Shown here in pieces: positions 1-7,537 of a DNA stretch of 64,000 nucleotides. Each line of letters starts with the position of its first letter. Position 1 is the stretch's first letter. Source of the DNA: Dyadobacter frigoris (lineage in GTDB: Bacteria; Bacteroidota; Bacteroidia; Cytophagales; Spirosomataceae); the NCBI RefSeq assembly GCF_005280585.1, contig NZ_SZVO01000014.1, forward strand, positions 124,001 through 188,000, in the 5' to 3' direction. The notes below the pieces were generated by a model, which saw only the letters and a program-made list of their open reading frames with translations, was not told the DNA's origin and ran no database searches. Both the position numbers and the translations under genes were made by a program.

Positions 1-568
1 GAAACCAGGCAGGGATCTGGCTGGCTGTTATTCCACTCAAATCACCTTCGTAATGAGAGTCCTGATTGTTAAGGTTTGTACTTCCGCCCAACATCAAAAA
101 TCCTTTTTCATATAAATCGTCCGGCAGGTCTTTATAACTCCCGAGCGATAATATTTGTCGGATACTGGTTTTCTGAATGGCTTTTGACATTGCCTTTGTT
201 ACCGGAATATGCTTGGTAGCAGCTTCCGAAGTCCCAGAACTTAGTGCATAATATTTAATGCTTCCGGGCCAGCAAATGTCTTTTTCTCCGTCCAGTGAAC
301 GGTGCCACCATTCTTTAAAAATGGCGTTATAATCATAAACCGGAACTGATTTTTTGTACTGTTCATAAAAGGCACCTTTGTTGCCAAACAAGATGGACGA
401 TAACAATTCATCAAAATTGTATTTTTCACCAAACTCGGTATACCTGGCCTTCGCCAAAAGTTTTGCTAATGTCTTTTTCTGCTGCTGATGAATGGTTGCC
501 TTCTTCCTGTTAGCAACGATGTTACTCAACCGGATTCCTCTTTTTAGCAAACTTCCTACAATGGCCAT
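1..568 (-). CDS. GH3 auxin-responsive-promoter family protein (partial, C-terminus off window)
   Basis: The first 189 codons of a leftward gene run from the ATG at 566-568 to the window edge with no stop. The N-terminus matches GH3-type acyl-acid-amide synthetases of Bacteroidota. It has a basic helical start (MAIVGSLLKRGIRL), the stretch ARYTEFGEKYNFD, and the P-loop-like ATP/AMP-binding motif YALSSGTSEAATKHIPVT at about residues 117-134. Plant GH3 enzymes adenylate a carboxylic acid and join it to an amino acid; the substrate of the bacterial members is not established. surE lies upstream on the same strand with only 20 nt between its stop and this ATG, so co-transcription is likely. The family call is confident; the activity is inferred. 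Confidence 0.85.
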   Translation of the reverse strand, partial: MAIVGSLLKRGIRLSNIVANRKKATIHQQQKKTLAKLLAKARYTEFGEKYNFDELLSSILFGNKGAFYEQYKKSVPVYDYNAIFKEWWHRSLDGEKDICWPGSIKYYALSSGTSEAATKHIPVTKAMSKAIQKTSIRQILSLGSYKDLPDDLYEKGFLMLGGSTNLNNQDSHYEGDLSGITASQIPAWF

Positions 569-588
569 AGCTGATTTTCTAACGTGGG

Positions 589-1356
589 TTATAAATTCCA
601 GGTTTCAAGCTCTTTCAAAGCTTTATACCCGGTTAAATCATATTGACAAGGTACAACGGAAATGTAATTATTGTCCAATGCCCAAACATCTGTATCTTCT
701 TTTTCTGTATCAAAGTTGACAAACTTGCCTGCCATCCAAAGATAACCACGACCGTTTGGATCAACGCGGTGATCAAATTTTTCCTGCCATTTTGCATGTG
801 CCTGGCGGCAAACTTTCACACCTTTTATCGCATCATCAGACTTTACAGGAATATTAACGTTCAGTGCTATGCCCTTTGGTATACCATGTTTTAACGCAGA
901 TTCAGTGATGGATTTTATAAAGGGTATGCCATGACTAAAATCAGCATCCTCTCTGTAATCACACAATGAAAAACCAATCGCCGGAATTCCTTCAATAGCG
1001 CCTTCAATGGCTGCGGACATGGTTCCGGAGTAAAGTACACTGATAGAACTGTTACTTCCGTGATTTATTCCGCTTACAATTAAATCAGGTTTTCTGTCTT
1101 GTAATACATAGTTTTTCGCCAGTTTAACACAGTCTGCCGGTGTTCCTGAGCATTCGTATTCTACAACATCTTCAAAGATATGCGTTTCATATAATCGCAA
1201 TGGTTCACCAATTGTGATGGCGTGGCCCATTCCGGATTGCGGACTATTCGGCGCTACAACGATGACATCGCCAATGGTTTTCATGACGTTAACCAATGTG
1301 CGAATTCCTAACGATGTTATTCCGTCATCATTTGTAACTAAAATAAGTGGTTTCAT
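589..1356 (-). CDS. surE: 5'/3'-nucleotidase SurE
   Basis: A 255-residue survival protein E, close to the usual 250-270. It starts MKPLILVTNDDG, where N9-D10-D11 are metal ligands. It continues with the NSPQSGMGHAIT loop (active-site Ser) and the SGINHGSN segment supplying another ligand Asn. SurE is a cytosolic metal-dependent phosphatase acting on nucleoside 5'- and 3'-monophosphates and some polyphosphates. The GH3-like gene follows 20 nt downstream on the same strand. A GNAT gene diverges on the other side, leaving about 125 bp for both promoters. Confidence 0.95.
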   Translation of the reverse strand: MKPLILVTNDDGITSLGIRTLVNVMKTIGDVIVVAPNSPQSGMGHAITIGEPLRLYETHIFEDVVEYECSGTPADCVKLAKNYVLQDRKPDLIVSGINHGSNSSISVLYSGTMSAAIEGAIEGIPAIGFSLCDYREDADFSHGIPFIKSITESALKHGIPKGIALNVNIPVKSDDAIKGVKVCRQAHAKWQEKFDHRVDPNGRGYLWMAGKFVNFDTEKEDTDVWALDNNYISVVPCQYDLTGYKALKELETWNL

Positions 1357-1426
1357 ATATTAATTCAAAATTTTACTCAGCTTTATATCCACAGAAATTC
1401 AAGGAACTTTGTCGATGAAAATTAAT

Positions 1427-1434
1427 TATTTTTG
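1427..1434 (+). promoter_or_regulatory. -7 promoter element (TATTTTTG) of the GNAT gene
   Basis: TATTTTTG fits the Bacteroidota -7 consensus TAnnTTTG. A TTTG at 1408-1411 lies 15 nt upstream, which is short for a -33 element. The box covers the GTG at 1434 that would otherwise be the first in-frame start, so transcription should begin downstream of it. This supports the ATG at 1482. Confidence 0.4.
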
Positions 1435-1481
1435 TGGTCAACAGGATTCAATTTTACTTTAAAAAATCAAATTTAAGGAAT

Positions 1482-1982
1482 ATGCCTTCATTCTCAATAA
1501 AGCATGCTACTCTTGCCGACATACCCGTCGTGATCCAAATTCAGGAAAAAACGTGGGAACCGACTTACCGTGAAATCCTTACCAAAGAGCAAATAGATTA
1601 TATGTTCGAAAAAATATATTCTAAAAATGCGCTGGAAAATCAAATGACACAGGGTGGACAACAATTTATGCTTTTATTCAATGCAGAAGATCCCGAAGGT
1701 TTCGCTGCAATATCGGAGGAAGAACCCGGATATTTCAAGTTACACAAGATTTATGTACTTCCAACAACACAGGGAACGGGAGCCGGAAAATTTTTACTGA
1801 CCGAGGTAGAAAATTATGTCAGATCGCTGGGTGGAAAAAAACTTGCGCTGAATGTGAACCGGTATAATAAAGCCAGGTCATTTTACGAGCGAATGGATTT
1901 CAATGTTACAAAAGAAGTTGATGTTCCAATTGGTCCTTACTGGATGAATGATTTCATCATGGAGAAACAATTGGAACAATAA
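1482..1982 (+). CDS. GNAT family N-acetyltransferase
   Basis: A 166-residue acetyltransferase of the GNAT fold. The ATG at 1482 (MPSFSIKHATLADIPVV) is chosen over a GTG 48 nt upstream, because the family N-terminus begins with this beta strand and the GTG lies inside a -7-like box. Motif A is visible as KIYVLPTTQGTGAGKFLL (Q-x-x-G-x-G acetyl-CoA pyrophosphate loop). Motif B follows as LNVNRYNKARSFYERMDF, the usual N-x-x-A-x-x-F-Y-x-x-x-G/D-F pattern. The acceptor substrate, a small amine or a protein N-terminus, cannot be read from the sequence. It is a single gene ending 3 nt before the convergent TrhO gene. Confidence 0.9.
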   Translation: MPSFSIKHATLADIPVVIQIQEKTWEPTYREILTKEQIDYMFEKIYSKNALENQMTQGGQQFMLLFNAEDPEGFAAISEEEPGYFKLHKIYVLPTTQGTGAGKFLLTEVENYVRSLGGKKLALNVNRYNKARSFYERMDFNVTKEVDVPIGPYWMNDFIMEKQLEQ

Positions 1983-1985
1983 CGA

Positions 1986-2969
1986 TCAGGCCTGCTCTTT
2001 CGCTGCAAGCTTCAATTTTTTGAGTGTTTTTTTCAGACTCTTCATGCCTTGCAGCGGATTGTAGTGGTTGCTATTGCTGACATAATAACCAGTTCCGTCA
2101 TAAACTCTTTTATTTGGATGCTCCTTGCACCCGGCTGAACAGGTACCTTCCATGTCTTCACCGCATTTGCGGCAAACTGGTACGTGCGTGTTACATTCAG
2201 CGTTGGCGCAGTTGATCATCCTGTCACATGGATCGTTGCAAATGTAACATCTTGAAATAACGGTCGGATTTACCTGATTTACATCAACGGTTATGCGGTT
2301 GTCAAAAACATAACATTTCCCATCAAAATCTTCACCTCCTTCTTCGAGCCCATAACGTATTATTCCACCGTGAAGCTGGTAAACATCAGTGAATCCTTTT
2401 TCCAAAAGATAGGCACTTGCTTTTTCACATTTGATGCCACCTGTGCAATAAGTTACAATTTTCTTATCTTTCAAATGCTCAATTTCGTGAATATGATCAG
2501 GTAATTCACGTAGATTGTGCATATCAAAAGTGATAGCACCTTTGAATTTTCCAACTTCATGTTCGTAGTCAGAACGCATATCTACAAGAACCACGTCGGG
2601 ATCCTGCATCATGGATTTCAATTCGGAAGGTTCCAGATGTTTTCCGGTACGTACAAGCGGATTAACATGAAGATCGGAATTAACGATCTCATCTTTTACA
2701 CGTACATGTAATTTTTGGAAAGCAATTTCATCATGATCATCCACTTTAAACTGAACATCTTTAAATCTTTCGTCCGAGCGGATGTAATTCATGTATGCTT
2801 CACAATTTTCAGGCGTTCCGGAAACGGTTCCGTTAAGGCCTTCCGGAGCTATGATAATTCTTCCCAGAAGATTGTTTTCCACACAAAACAAATGGTGCTC
2901 ATCGCGATACGTTTCCGTATTTTCGATGTGAGCATAAAAATAATAGAGTATTACACGAAAAGGCTTCAT
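1986..2969 (-). CDS. trhO: tRNA 5-hydroxyuridine synthase TrhO (YceA-type rhodanese)
   Basis: A 327-residue protein starting MKPFRVILYYFY. An in-frame upstream ATG would add 24 residues outside the conserved fold, so the ATG at 2967-2969 is preferred. The N-terminal acylphosphatase-like part (about 1-95) precedes a rhodanese domain. Its active-site loop CTGGIKCEKA carries the catalytic Cys175, the hallmark of TrhO. The C-terminal tail is Cys-rich (CYICNDPCDRMINC, CRKCGED), as in family members. TrhO hydroxylates U34 of certain tRNAs in an oxygen-dependent reaction, the first step of 5-alkoxyuridine formation. It is convergent with the GNAT gene, 3 nt apart. Confidence 0.92.
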   Translation of the reverse strand: MKPFRVILYYFYAHIENTETYRDEHHLFCVENNLLGRIIIAPEGLNGTVSGTPENCEAYMNYIRSDERFKDVQFKVDDHDEIAFQKLHVRVKDEIVNSDLHVNPLVRTGKHLEPSELKSMMQDPDVVLVDMRSDYEHEVGKFKGAITFDMHNLRELPDHIHEIEHLKDKKIVTYCTGGIKCEKASAYLLEKGFTDVYQLHGGIIRYGLEEGGEDFDGKCYVFDNRITVDVNQVNPTVISRCYICNDPCDRMINCANAECNTHVPVCRKCGEDMEGTCSAGCKEHPNKRVYDGTGYYVSNSNHYNPLQGMKSLKKTLKKLKLAAKEQA

Positions 2970-3117
2970 TAATCTAATTTTCAAGGACTGAATGGGGTAG
3001 CAGCGATTGATAAAAACGCTAACCCTTAAAATCGACTGCAAATATACGAATATCCAAACTTTATCCGAAATGGAAAAAACTAACTTTCGTCAGTCTTTCA
3101 TTTAACGTTCAAATCCA

Positions 3118-3125
3118 TATTTTTG
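3118..3125 (+). promoter_or_regulatory. -7 promoter element (TATTTTTG) of the deoxynucleoside kinase gene
   Basis: TATTTTTG, an exact TAnnTTTG match, lies 49 nt before the kinase ATG. No clear TTG -33 element is seen at the expected distance, so this call is tentative. Confidence 0.35.
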
Positions 3126-3174
3126 TGCCACTTGTTGCATCACATATTCATTTACTTACTAAAATTTTAATTCA

Positions 3175-3789
3175 ATGCACATCGCGATAATCGGAAATAT
3201 CGGCGCGGGAAAAACAACGCTGACACAGATGTTAGGTGAACATTATGGCTGGGAAGTCATGTATGAAGCCGTTGAAGGAAATCCGTATCTGGCTGATTTC
3301 TATGAAGATATGGAAAGATGGGCGTTTAATCTGCAAATATACTTCCTGAACAACCGCTTTGCCCAGGTTCAGACGATCCGGTCTACGACCTATGCCACGA
3401 TCATTCAGGACCGGACGATTTATGAAGATGCTTTTGTTTTCGCACGTAATTTACACGACTCTAAAATTATGACCGAACGTGATTACAAAAGTTATTTATT
3501 ATTATTTGAGTCGATCATGAAGACAGTTTCCCAGCCGGATCTTTTAATTTATCTCAAAGCTGATATTCCAAAGCTGGTTTCCCAGATCAAGAAAAGAGGA
3601 CGTGAATTTGAAGCCGATATTTCAGAAGAATATTTGAGCAACCTGAACCGTTATTATGAAGATTTTAGCCTGAATTATGACCACGGACGGTTGCTTACTA
3701 TTGATGTAAACAATATGGATTTTGCCTCGAAGCCAGAAGATTTTAACACCATTGTTACGGCATTAAATAAAGAATTATTCTACGTTTAG
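3175..3789 (+). CDS. deoxynucleoside kinase (deoxyadenosine/deoxyguanosine kinase family)
   Basis: A 204-residue P-loop kinase of the dNK family. The Walker A motif GNIGAGKTT spans residues 7-15. The conserved acidic pocket (YEAVEGNPYLADFYED) and Q-D-R-x-I-Y-E-D (IIQDRTIYEDAFVFA) follow at about residues 82-96. The lid RGREFEADI carries the phosphate-binding arginines. It salvages deoxynucleosides by ATP-dependent 5'-phosphorylation in the cytosol. Purine specificity is usual for this bacterial clade but was not derived here. It is monocistronic, with a hairpin just after the stop. Confidence 0.9.
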   Translation: MHIAIIGNIGAGKTTLTQMLGEHYGWEVMYEAVEGNPYLADFYEDMERWAFNLQIYFLNNRFAQVQTIRSTTYATIIQDRTIYEDAFVFARNLHDSKIMTERDYKSYLLLFESIMKTVSQPDLLIYLKADIPKLVSQIKKRGREFEADISEEYLSNLNRYYEDFSLNYDHGRLLTIDVNNMDFASKPEDFNTIVTALNKELFYV

Positions 3790-3801
3790 AAAATTAAAAC
3801 G

Positions 3802-3839
3802 CTAACAGGAACGCACGCAACGTCGACGATTCCTGTTAG
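3802..3839. terminator. hairpin between convergent genes
   Basis: A perfect 10-bp inverted repeat CTAACAGGAA / TTCCTGTTAG with an 18-nt loop sits between the kinase gene and the convergent hypothetical gene. The flanks are T-rich on both strands without a long uninterrupted tract, so it is a moderate bidirectional terminator candidate. Confidence 0.5.
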
Positions 3840-3848
3840 TATTTGATT

Positions 3849-4202
3849 TTAGAAGCGATCCGTTATAATTAAGCCTCTTGCCACAATAGCGATCAGATCT
3901 GTTGAAGAAGTTGCTTTTTCCAAATCGGATTTCATGGATAAAAATTCAAACTTCTCTTTTTTGTCCAGACTCATTTTAAGAAATTTGCTTATAGCTTTTG
4001 CAATAAAGCCCTTTACCTTATCCAGTTGTTTTACGTTGGAAGAAACCAGTTTGCTCAAATCTTTTCCCTCTTCAATATCGATTAAATTGGTCATCTGAAC
4101 GCCATGTTCGCCATTTTTTCCTTCCGATGTCACATTTTTAAAAGCCCGGCGGATAAATGTTTCGTAGTCGTATGCGTCGTTGTAAGCGTTGTCGTTTGTC
4201 AT
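3849..4202 (-). CDS. hypothetical protein
   Basis: A 117-residue soluble protein with no signal peptide or membrane segment and no family that I recognise. It begins with an acidic, Tyr/Asn-rich stretch (MTNDNAYNDAYDYETF). The rest looks helical with many Lys/Glu (DLSKLVSSNVKQLDKVKGF, FLKMSLDKKEKFEF). It ends in the hydrophobic LIAIVARGLIITDRF. Base composition is like its neighbours. It is followed leftwards by the hairpin at 3802-3839 and shares its orientation with the VOC gene, 63 nt away. Function unknown. Confidence 0.65.
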   Translation of the reverse strand: MTNDNAYNDAYDYETFIRRAFKNVTSEGKNGEHGVQMTNLIDIEEGKDLSKLVSSNVKQLDKVKGFIAKAISKFLKMSLDKKEKFEFLSMKSDLEKATSSTDLIAIVARGLIITDRF

Positions 4203-4265
4203 TATTCTTCCTGATTTTACCGCAAAGTACGGCTTTGCAGTTTCGTTACAATTTTATTGCTGTGG

Positions 4266-4949
4266 TTAATTTACATTGGGTGCTAATAATAATTTGCCCG
4301 TAAAAATTTCGTGTAAAGAATTATCCGTAGTCTCAATGATTACTTTCGACCAAAAACTATTCGCTTTCACATTGGTTGGAAACCAGTTTCTGTTTTCATT
4401 TACAATGACAAGCAATCCTTCTTCATCACCAATTGCCGTAAAATTTTCCTGAGCGGGTTGTTTCTGAAATACAGCAAGCTGGTATTTTTCCGTGATTGTT
4501 TTTGTAAGGGCCACTACGTCATTTGTGACTAAACCAATTTCACTAACTGCAATAATGGATGAAGCGTCGAATGTTTTTTCAGACTGGTTTTCAAGGTCAT
4601 AACGGCAAATTAATTCGAGCAGATTTTCATTATTGTCATAAAAATAGATCGATTTTGCGTTCCACAATTTTATATCAGCAATTTTGCTTTCCGGAGTGAC
4701 CGGAAGGATCGAAACTTTTTCTGAAAGCCAGTCAAAAGCTTCGGGAAGTTTATTGTTTGGAATTTCGAAAGCTATGTGATAAACAGGTTCGGTAACTTGG
4801 GAAAGTATAAAATTGAGCGCAGTGTTACCTATTTGAAATTGGAGTTCTGTTTCCGTTTTCTTACTGATTGGAATACCTAAAAGCTCGTTATAAAATGCTT
4901 CGGTTTTATTAAGATTATTGGTAAGCAGGTGTAATTCTTTTATTTTCAT
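4266..4949 (-). CDS. VOC (glyoxalase/dioxygenase-like) family protein
   Basis: A 227-residue protein with two vicinal-oxygen-chelate modules. The first (about 1-115) shows the classic start MKIKELHLLTNNLNKTEAFYNELLGIPI, with a candidate metal His at residue 7, and ends YDNNENLLELICR with a candidate Glu ligand. The second (about 128-227) begins ISEIGLVTNDVVALTKTITEKY-like and lacks an obvious ligand set. Substrate and metal cannot be told. It resembles catechol-2,3-dioxygenase-type VOC proteins in architecture only, so a generic VOC label is safest. Confidence 0.75.
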   Translation of the reverse strand: MKIKELHLLTNNLNKTEAFYNELLGIPISKKTETELQFQIGNTALNFILSQVTEPVYHIAFEIPNNKLPEAFDWLSEKVSILPVTPESKIADIKLWNAKSIYFYDNNENLLELICRYDLENQSEKTFDASSIIAVSEIGLVTNDVVALTKTITEKYQLAVFQKQPAQENFTAIGDEEGLLVIVNENRNWFPTNVKANSFWSKVIIETTDNSLHEIFTGKLLLAPNVN

Positions 4950-5052
4950 GACAACATCTCAGTTAAACGGGAATGAGCTTCGGCCCATTCCATTAGTCAT
5001 TAAAAAAGAAATTGTACGTAAATATAGTTCCTGCCAACGAGATCAATTTGCG

Positions 5053-5466
5053 TTAAAAACGCTGATGATCAAAAAAACAAGTCTGTAATGCTTCTGCAAT
5101 TTTAATGAAACCGTCCATGGTGTTCGGTTTTTTGATAAAAGCATTAATACCCGCCTGGTACGCTCTCTGAATTAATTCAGAGTCCGAGGAAGTGGAGATC
5201 ATCACCGTAGGAATATGTTTGATCAGATCGTTGGCACGGATGGCTTCCAGAGCTTCCAAACCAGTAACTTTTGGCATATTCATATCCAGAATTACAAGAA
5301 TTGACGAGTCTGAAATACTTTCAGATTGAATCAGGTTTAATAAATCCATTCCGTCGGCAACTTCAATTATTTTAATTTCAGGATTGAGGTCACGGATAGC
5401 ATCGGATATAAACAAGCGGTCGTCTTCATCATCGTCTGCTACGTAAATTATTTTGGAATGTTTCAT
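5053..5466 (-). CDS. single-domain response regulator (CheY/Rcp1-like)
   Basis: A 137-residue receiver domain with no output domain. The ATG at 5464-5466 (MKHSKIIYVADDDEDDR) fits the fold; an upstream start would add 14 non-conserved residues. The acidic triad is D11-D13, the phospho-acceptor is D61 in VILDMNMP, the switch Ser/Thr lies in MISTSSDS (about 89-96), and the conserved Lys is in IKKP (112-114). Receivers of this subfamily usually take phosphate from phytochrome- or GAF-type histidine kinases. Such a kinase is encoded divergently at 6165, with the remains of a second regulator between them. Pairing is inferred from context. Confidence 0.88.
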   Translation of the reverse strand: MKHSKIIYVADDDEDDRLFISDAIRDLNPEIKIIEVADGMDLLNLIQSESISDSSILVILDMNMPKVTGLEALEAIRANDLIKHIPTVMISTSSDSELIQRAYQAGINAFIKKPNTMDGFIKIAEALQTCFFDHQRF

Positions 5467-5665
5467 TAAATTGAAATCTATGGTTATTCTAACTCTTGTT
5501 TTCTGCAAGTGATATATGCTATATGGTTTCTTGCATTTCCCAAAGGTAAGAAAAATACTATTTTTACATTTTGTTAAATTTCCTAATTTTAGTCATTTTA
5601 TACTACGAAAATGTAATAATTGAGTGAAACCTTTCTGCTGAAATTATTGTAGCCACGCGAGACTA

Positions 5666-5905
5666 TCACAAAAACTGATTTGTAAGCTGTTGGATCAAAT
5701 CAATAAATGCCTCAACAGAATCCGGTTTTGTTAAATAAATGCTGATTCCTGCTTCATAGGTAAGCTTCGCAAAGGAAGAGTCGGAAGAGGTTTTCGGCTT
5801 CAATCACTGTAATTTCCGGATGCACTTCTCTGATCGCTTCGTTGATAAGAAAAACCTGTCATCAGCGTCGTTATCGGCGAGATAAATTGTTTTAAGGTTT
5901 TGCAT
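5666..5905 (-). pseudogene. decayed response-regulator paralogue
   Basis: Reading leftwards from the ATG at 5903-5905 gives MQNLKTIYLADNDADDRFF, clearly parallel to the intact receiver at 5053-5466. One frameshift follows (then INEAIREVHPEITVIEAE in another frame). The centre of the domain, about 57 residues including the phospho-acceptor Asp, is missing. A second frame shift leads into TSSDSSFAKLTYEAGISIYL, the last helices of a receiver, ending at the stop 5666-5668. The remnant is 240 nt against 414 for its intact neighbour. No functional product is expected. Confidence 0.85.
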
Positions 5906-6164
5906 AGAAATTAATGTATCCAAATTTTACATTTTATTTCATTAATAATTCTTGGAGAATGATATCCGGAAGGTATTAGGACGAGGCGAAAGGCAGTGTG
6001 AAATTAAAGTAAATTCAAATAAGAGAAAGGCTTAATAACCGGGATTTAAGATTATTGAATTACTTTAAAAAAATGGATGTTAAACTTGTGATTGATCAGG
6101 TATGATTATTTAGTATGTATTTGTATTTGATTAAATACCGTTTTTTGAAAAACCAATACCCGAC

Positions 6165-7409
6165 ATGATGTATTCTGACAAAAGTTTGTCAAGAGATATT
6201 GAAAATGTAAAACAAATTCCCATTGTCTCTACAATGCTGGAAGTGGTTTGCCGCACTACCGGAATGGGTTTTGCTGCGATCGCACGCGTTACACAGGACA
6301 AATGGATTGCCTGTTCTGTAAGAGATGAAATTTTGTTTGGATTGGAACCGGGAGGAGAATTACCTATTGAAACAACAATTTGCAACGAAATCCGTGATTC
6401 CCGGAAAGCTGTAATAATAGATGATGTTGGGACCGATTTAACATATGCAAATCATCACACTCCCCAGATATACGGTTTTAAAAGTTACATTTCTGTCCCT
6501 ATTTTTTTGAGAAACGGGGAATTTTTTGGAACACTTTGCGCAATTGATCCCAAACCGGCAGATCTTAACAATGCCAAAACAATTGGTATGTTTAAGTTAT
6601 TTACTGATCTGATTTCTTTTCATCTTCACAGTATTGATGTGTTAGAAAAAAGTAACGCTGCGGTATTGGACATGAACCGGCAATTGACCGAGTCAATGGA
6701 TGAAAACCGCCAGTATCAGCATATTTCAAGTCATAATTTGCAGGAACCGCTGCGAAAAATACGGATGTTCAGTAGTATGCTGATAGACGCCGCCGAGATA
6801 AAAGATACAGAGAAAGCAAAAAATCTTGCTTTGAAAATAAATGCCAGCGCGCAAAAATTTTCGATGATGATCAAGGATCTTTCCGATTTCTCTGAATTGA
6901 ATGATACTTCTTTTGAATCCATTGATCTGAGTAGCATTATAAATGACGTTTGTTCTCAACTGAACCCTGAAATGGAAGCCAAGAGTGCAGTTGTAAGTGT
7001 TTCAGAGATTCCACTTATTCAGGCTGTTCCTTTTCAGATGGAGCAGCTTTTTTATCATTTGATTCATAATGGTATCAAATTTTCCAAAAAAGATGATACC
7101 CCCGTTATAAACATACAAGCGAAAATGCTTTCTCGCGAAGAAGTGGTGAAAATAATTCCAACAGCCAAAGGCATTGAGTTTGTGGAAATTTCGATGGAAG
7201 ATAATGGTATAGGAATAGAGAAATCGCAGTTGGAAAATATTTTTGATATGTTTTCACAATTGCCCTATGACAAAACACCAAAAGGCAGAGGAATTGGTTT
7301 GTCTTATTGTCGTAAAATAATTCGGAATCACAACGGAATAATCACTTCACAATCTGAACCGGGCAAGGGCACCAGGTTTCACATTGTTTTGCCGGTATCC
7401 AGAAACTAA
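6165..7409 (+). CDS. GAF-domain sensor histidine kinase
   Basis: A 414-residue cytosolic kinase without membrane segments. Residues ~1-160 form a GAF domain (METTICNEIRD-like core, then YISVPIFLRNGEFFGTLCAIDP). A short coiled coil leads to a HisKA-type dimerisation helix with the phospho-acceptor His190 in SSHNLQEPLRKI. The ATPase domain shows the N box (LIHNGIKFSKK), G1 (EDNGIGIE) and G2 (GRGIGLSYC). It probably phosphorylates a stand-alone receiver such as the one at 5053; this is an inference from proximity. The GAF ligand is unknown. ATG codons at 6165 and 6168 are equally possible starts. Confidence 0.9.
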   Translation: MMYSDKSLSRDIENVKQIPIVSTMLEVVCRTTGMGFAAIARVTQDKWIACSVRDEILFGLEPGGELPIETTICNEIRDSRKAVIIDDVGTDLTYANHHTPQIYGFKSYISVPIFLRNGEFFGTLCAIDPKPADLNNAKTIGMFKLFTDLISFHLHSIDVLEKSNAAVLDMNRQLTESMDENRQYQHISSHNLQEPLRKIRMFSSMLIDAAEIKDTEKAKNLALKINASAQKFSMMIKDLSDFSELNDTSFESIDLSSIINDVCSQLNPEMEAKSAVVSVSEIPLIQAVPFQMEQLFYHLIHNGIKFSKKDDTPVINIQAKMLSREEVVKIIPTAKGIEFVEISMEDNGIGIEKSQLENIFDMFSQLPYDKTPKGRGIGLSYCRKIIRNHNGIITSQSEPGKGTRFHIVLPVSRN

Positions 7410-7537
7410 GAAGTAGAATTATAATTTTGGCTTATAATCTCAATTGGCTTTACGGGATGGGGTTTCGACAGAATTCCTGAACAAACAAAATCTCATCAAT
7501 TTTTTCTGCTAAAAGATTACACAAACACTACCAGAAT

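Noticed and set aside
2970..3041. Upstream ATG of the TrhO gene adding 24 residues
   Set aside because: The extra residues precede the conserved start MKPFRVILYY and are not part of the fold.
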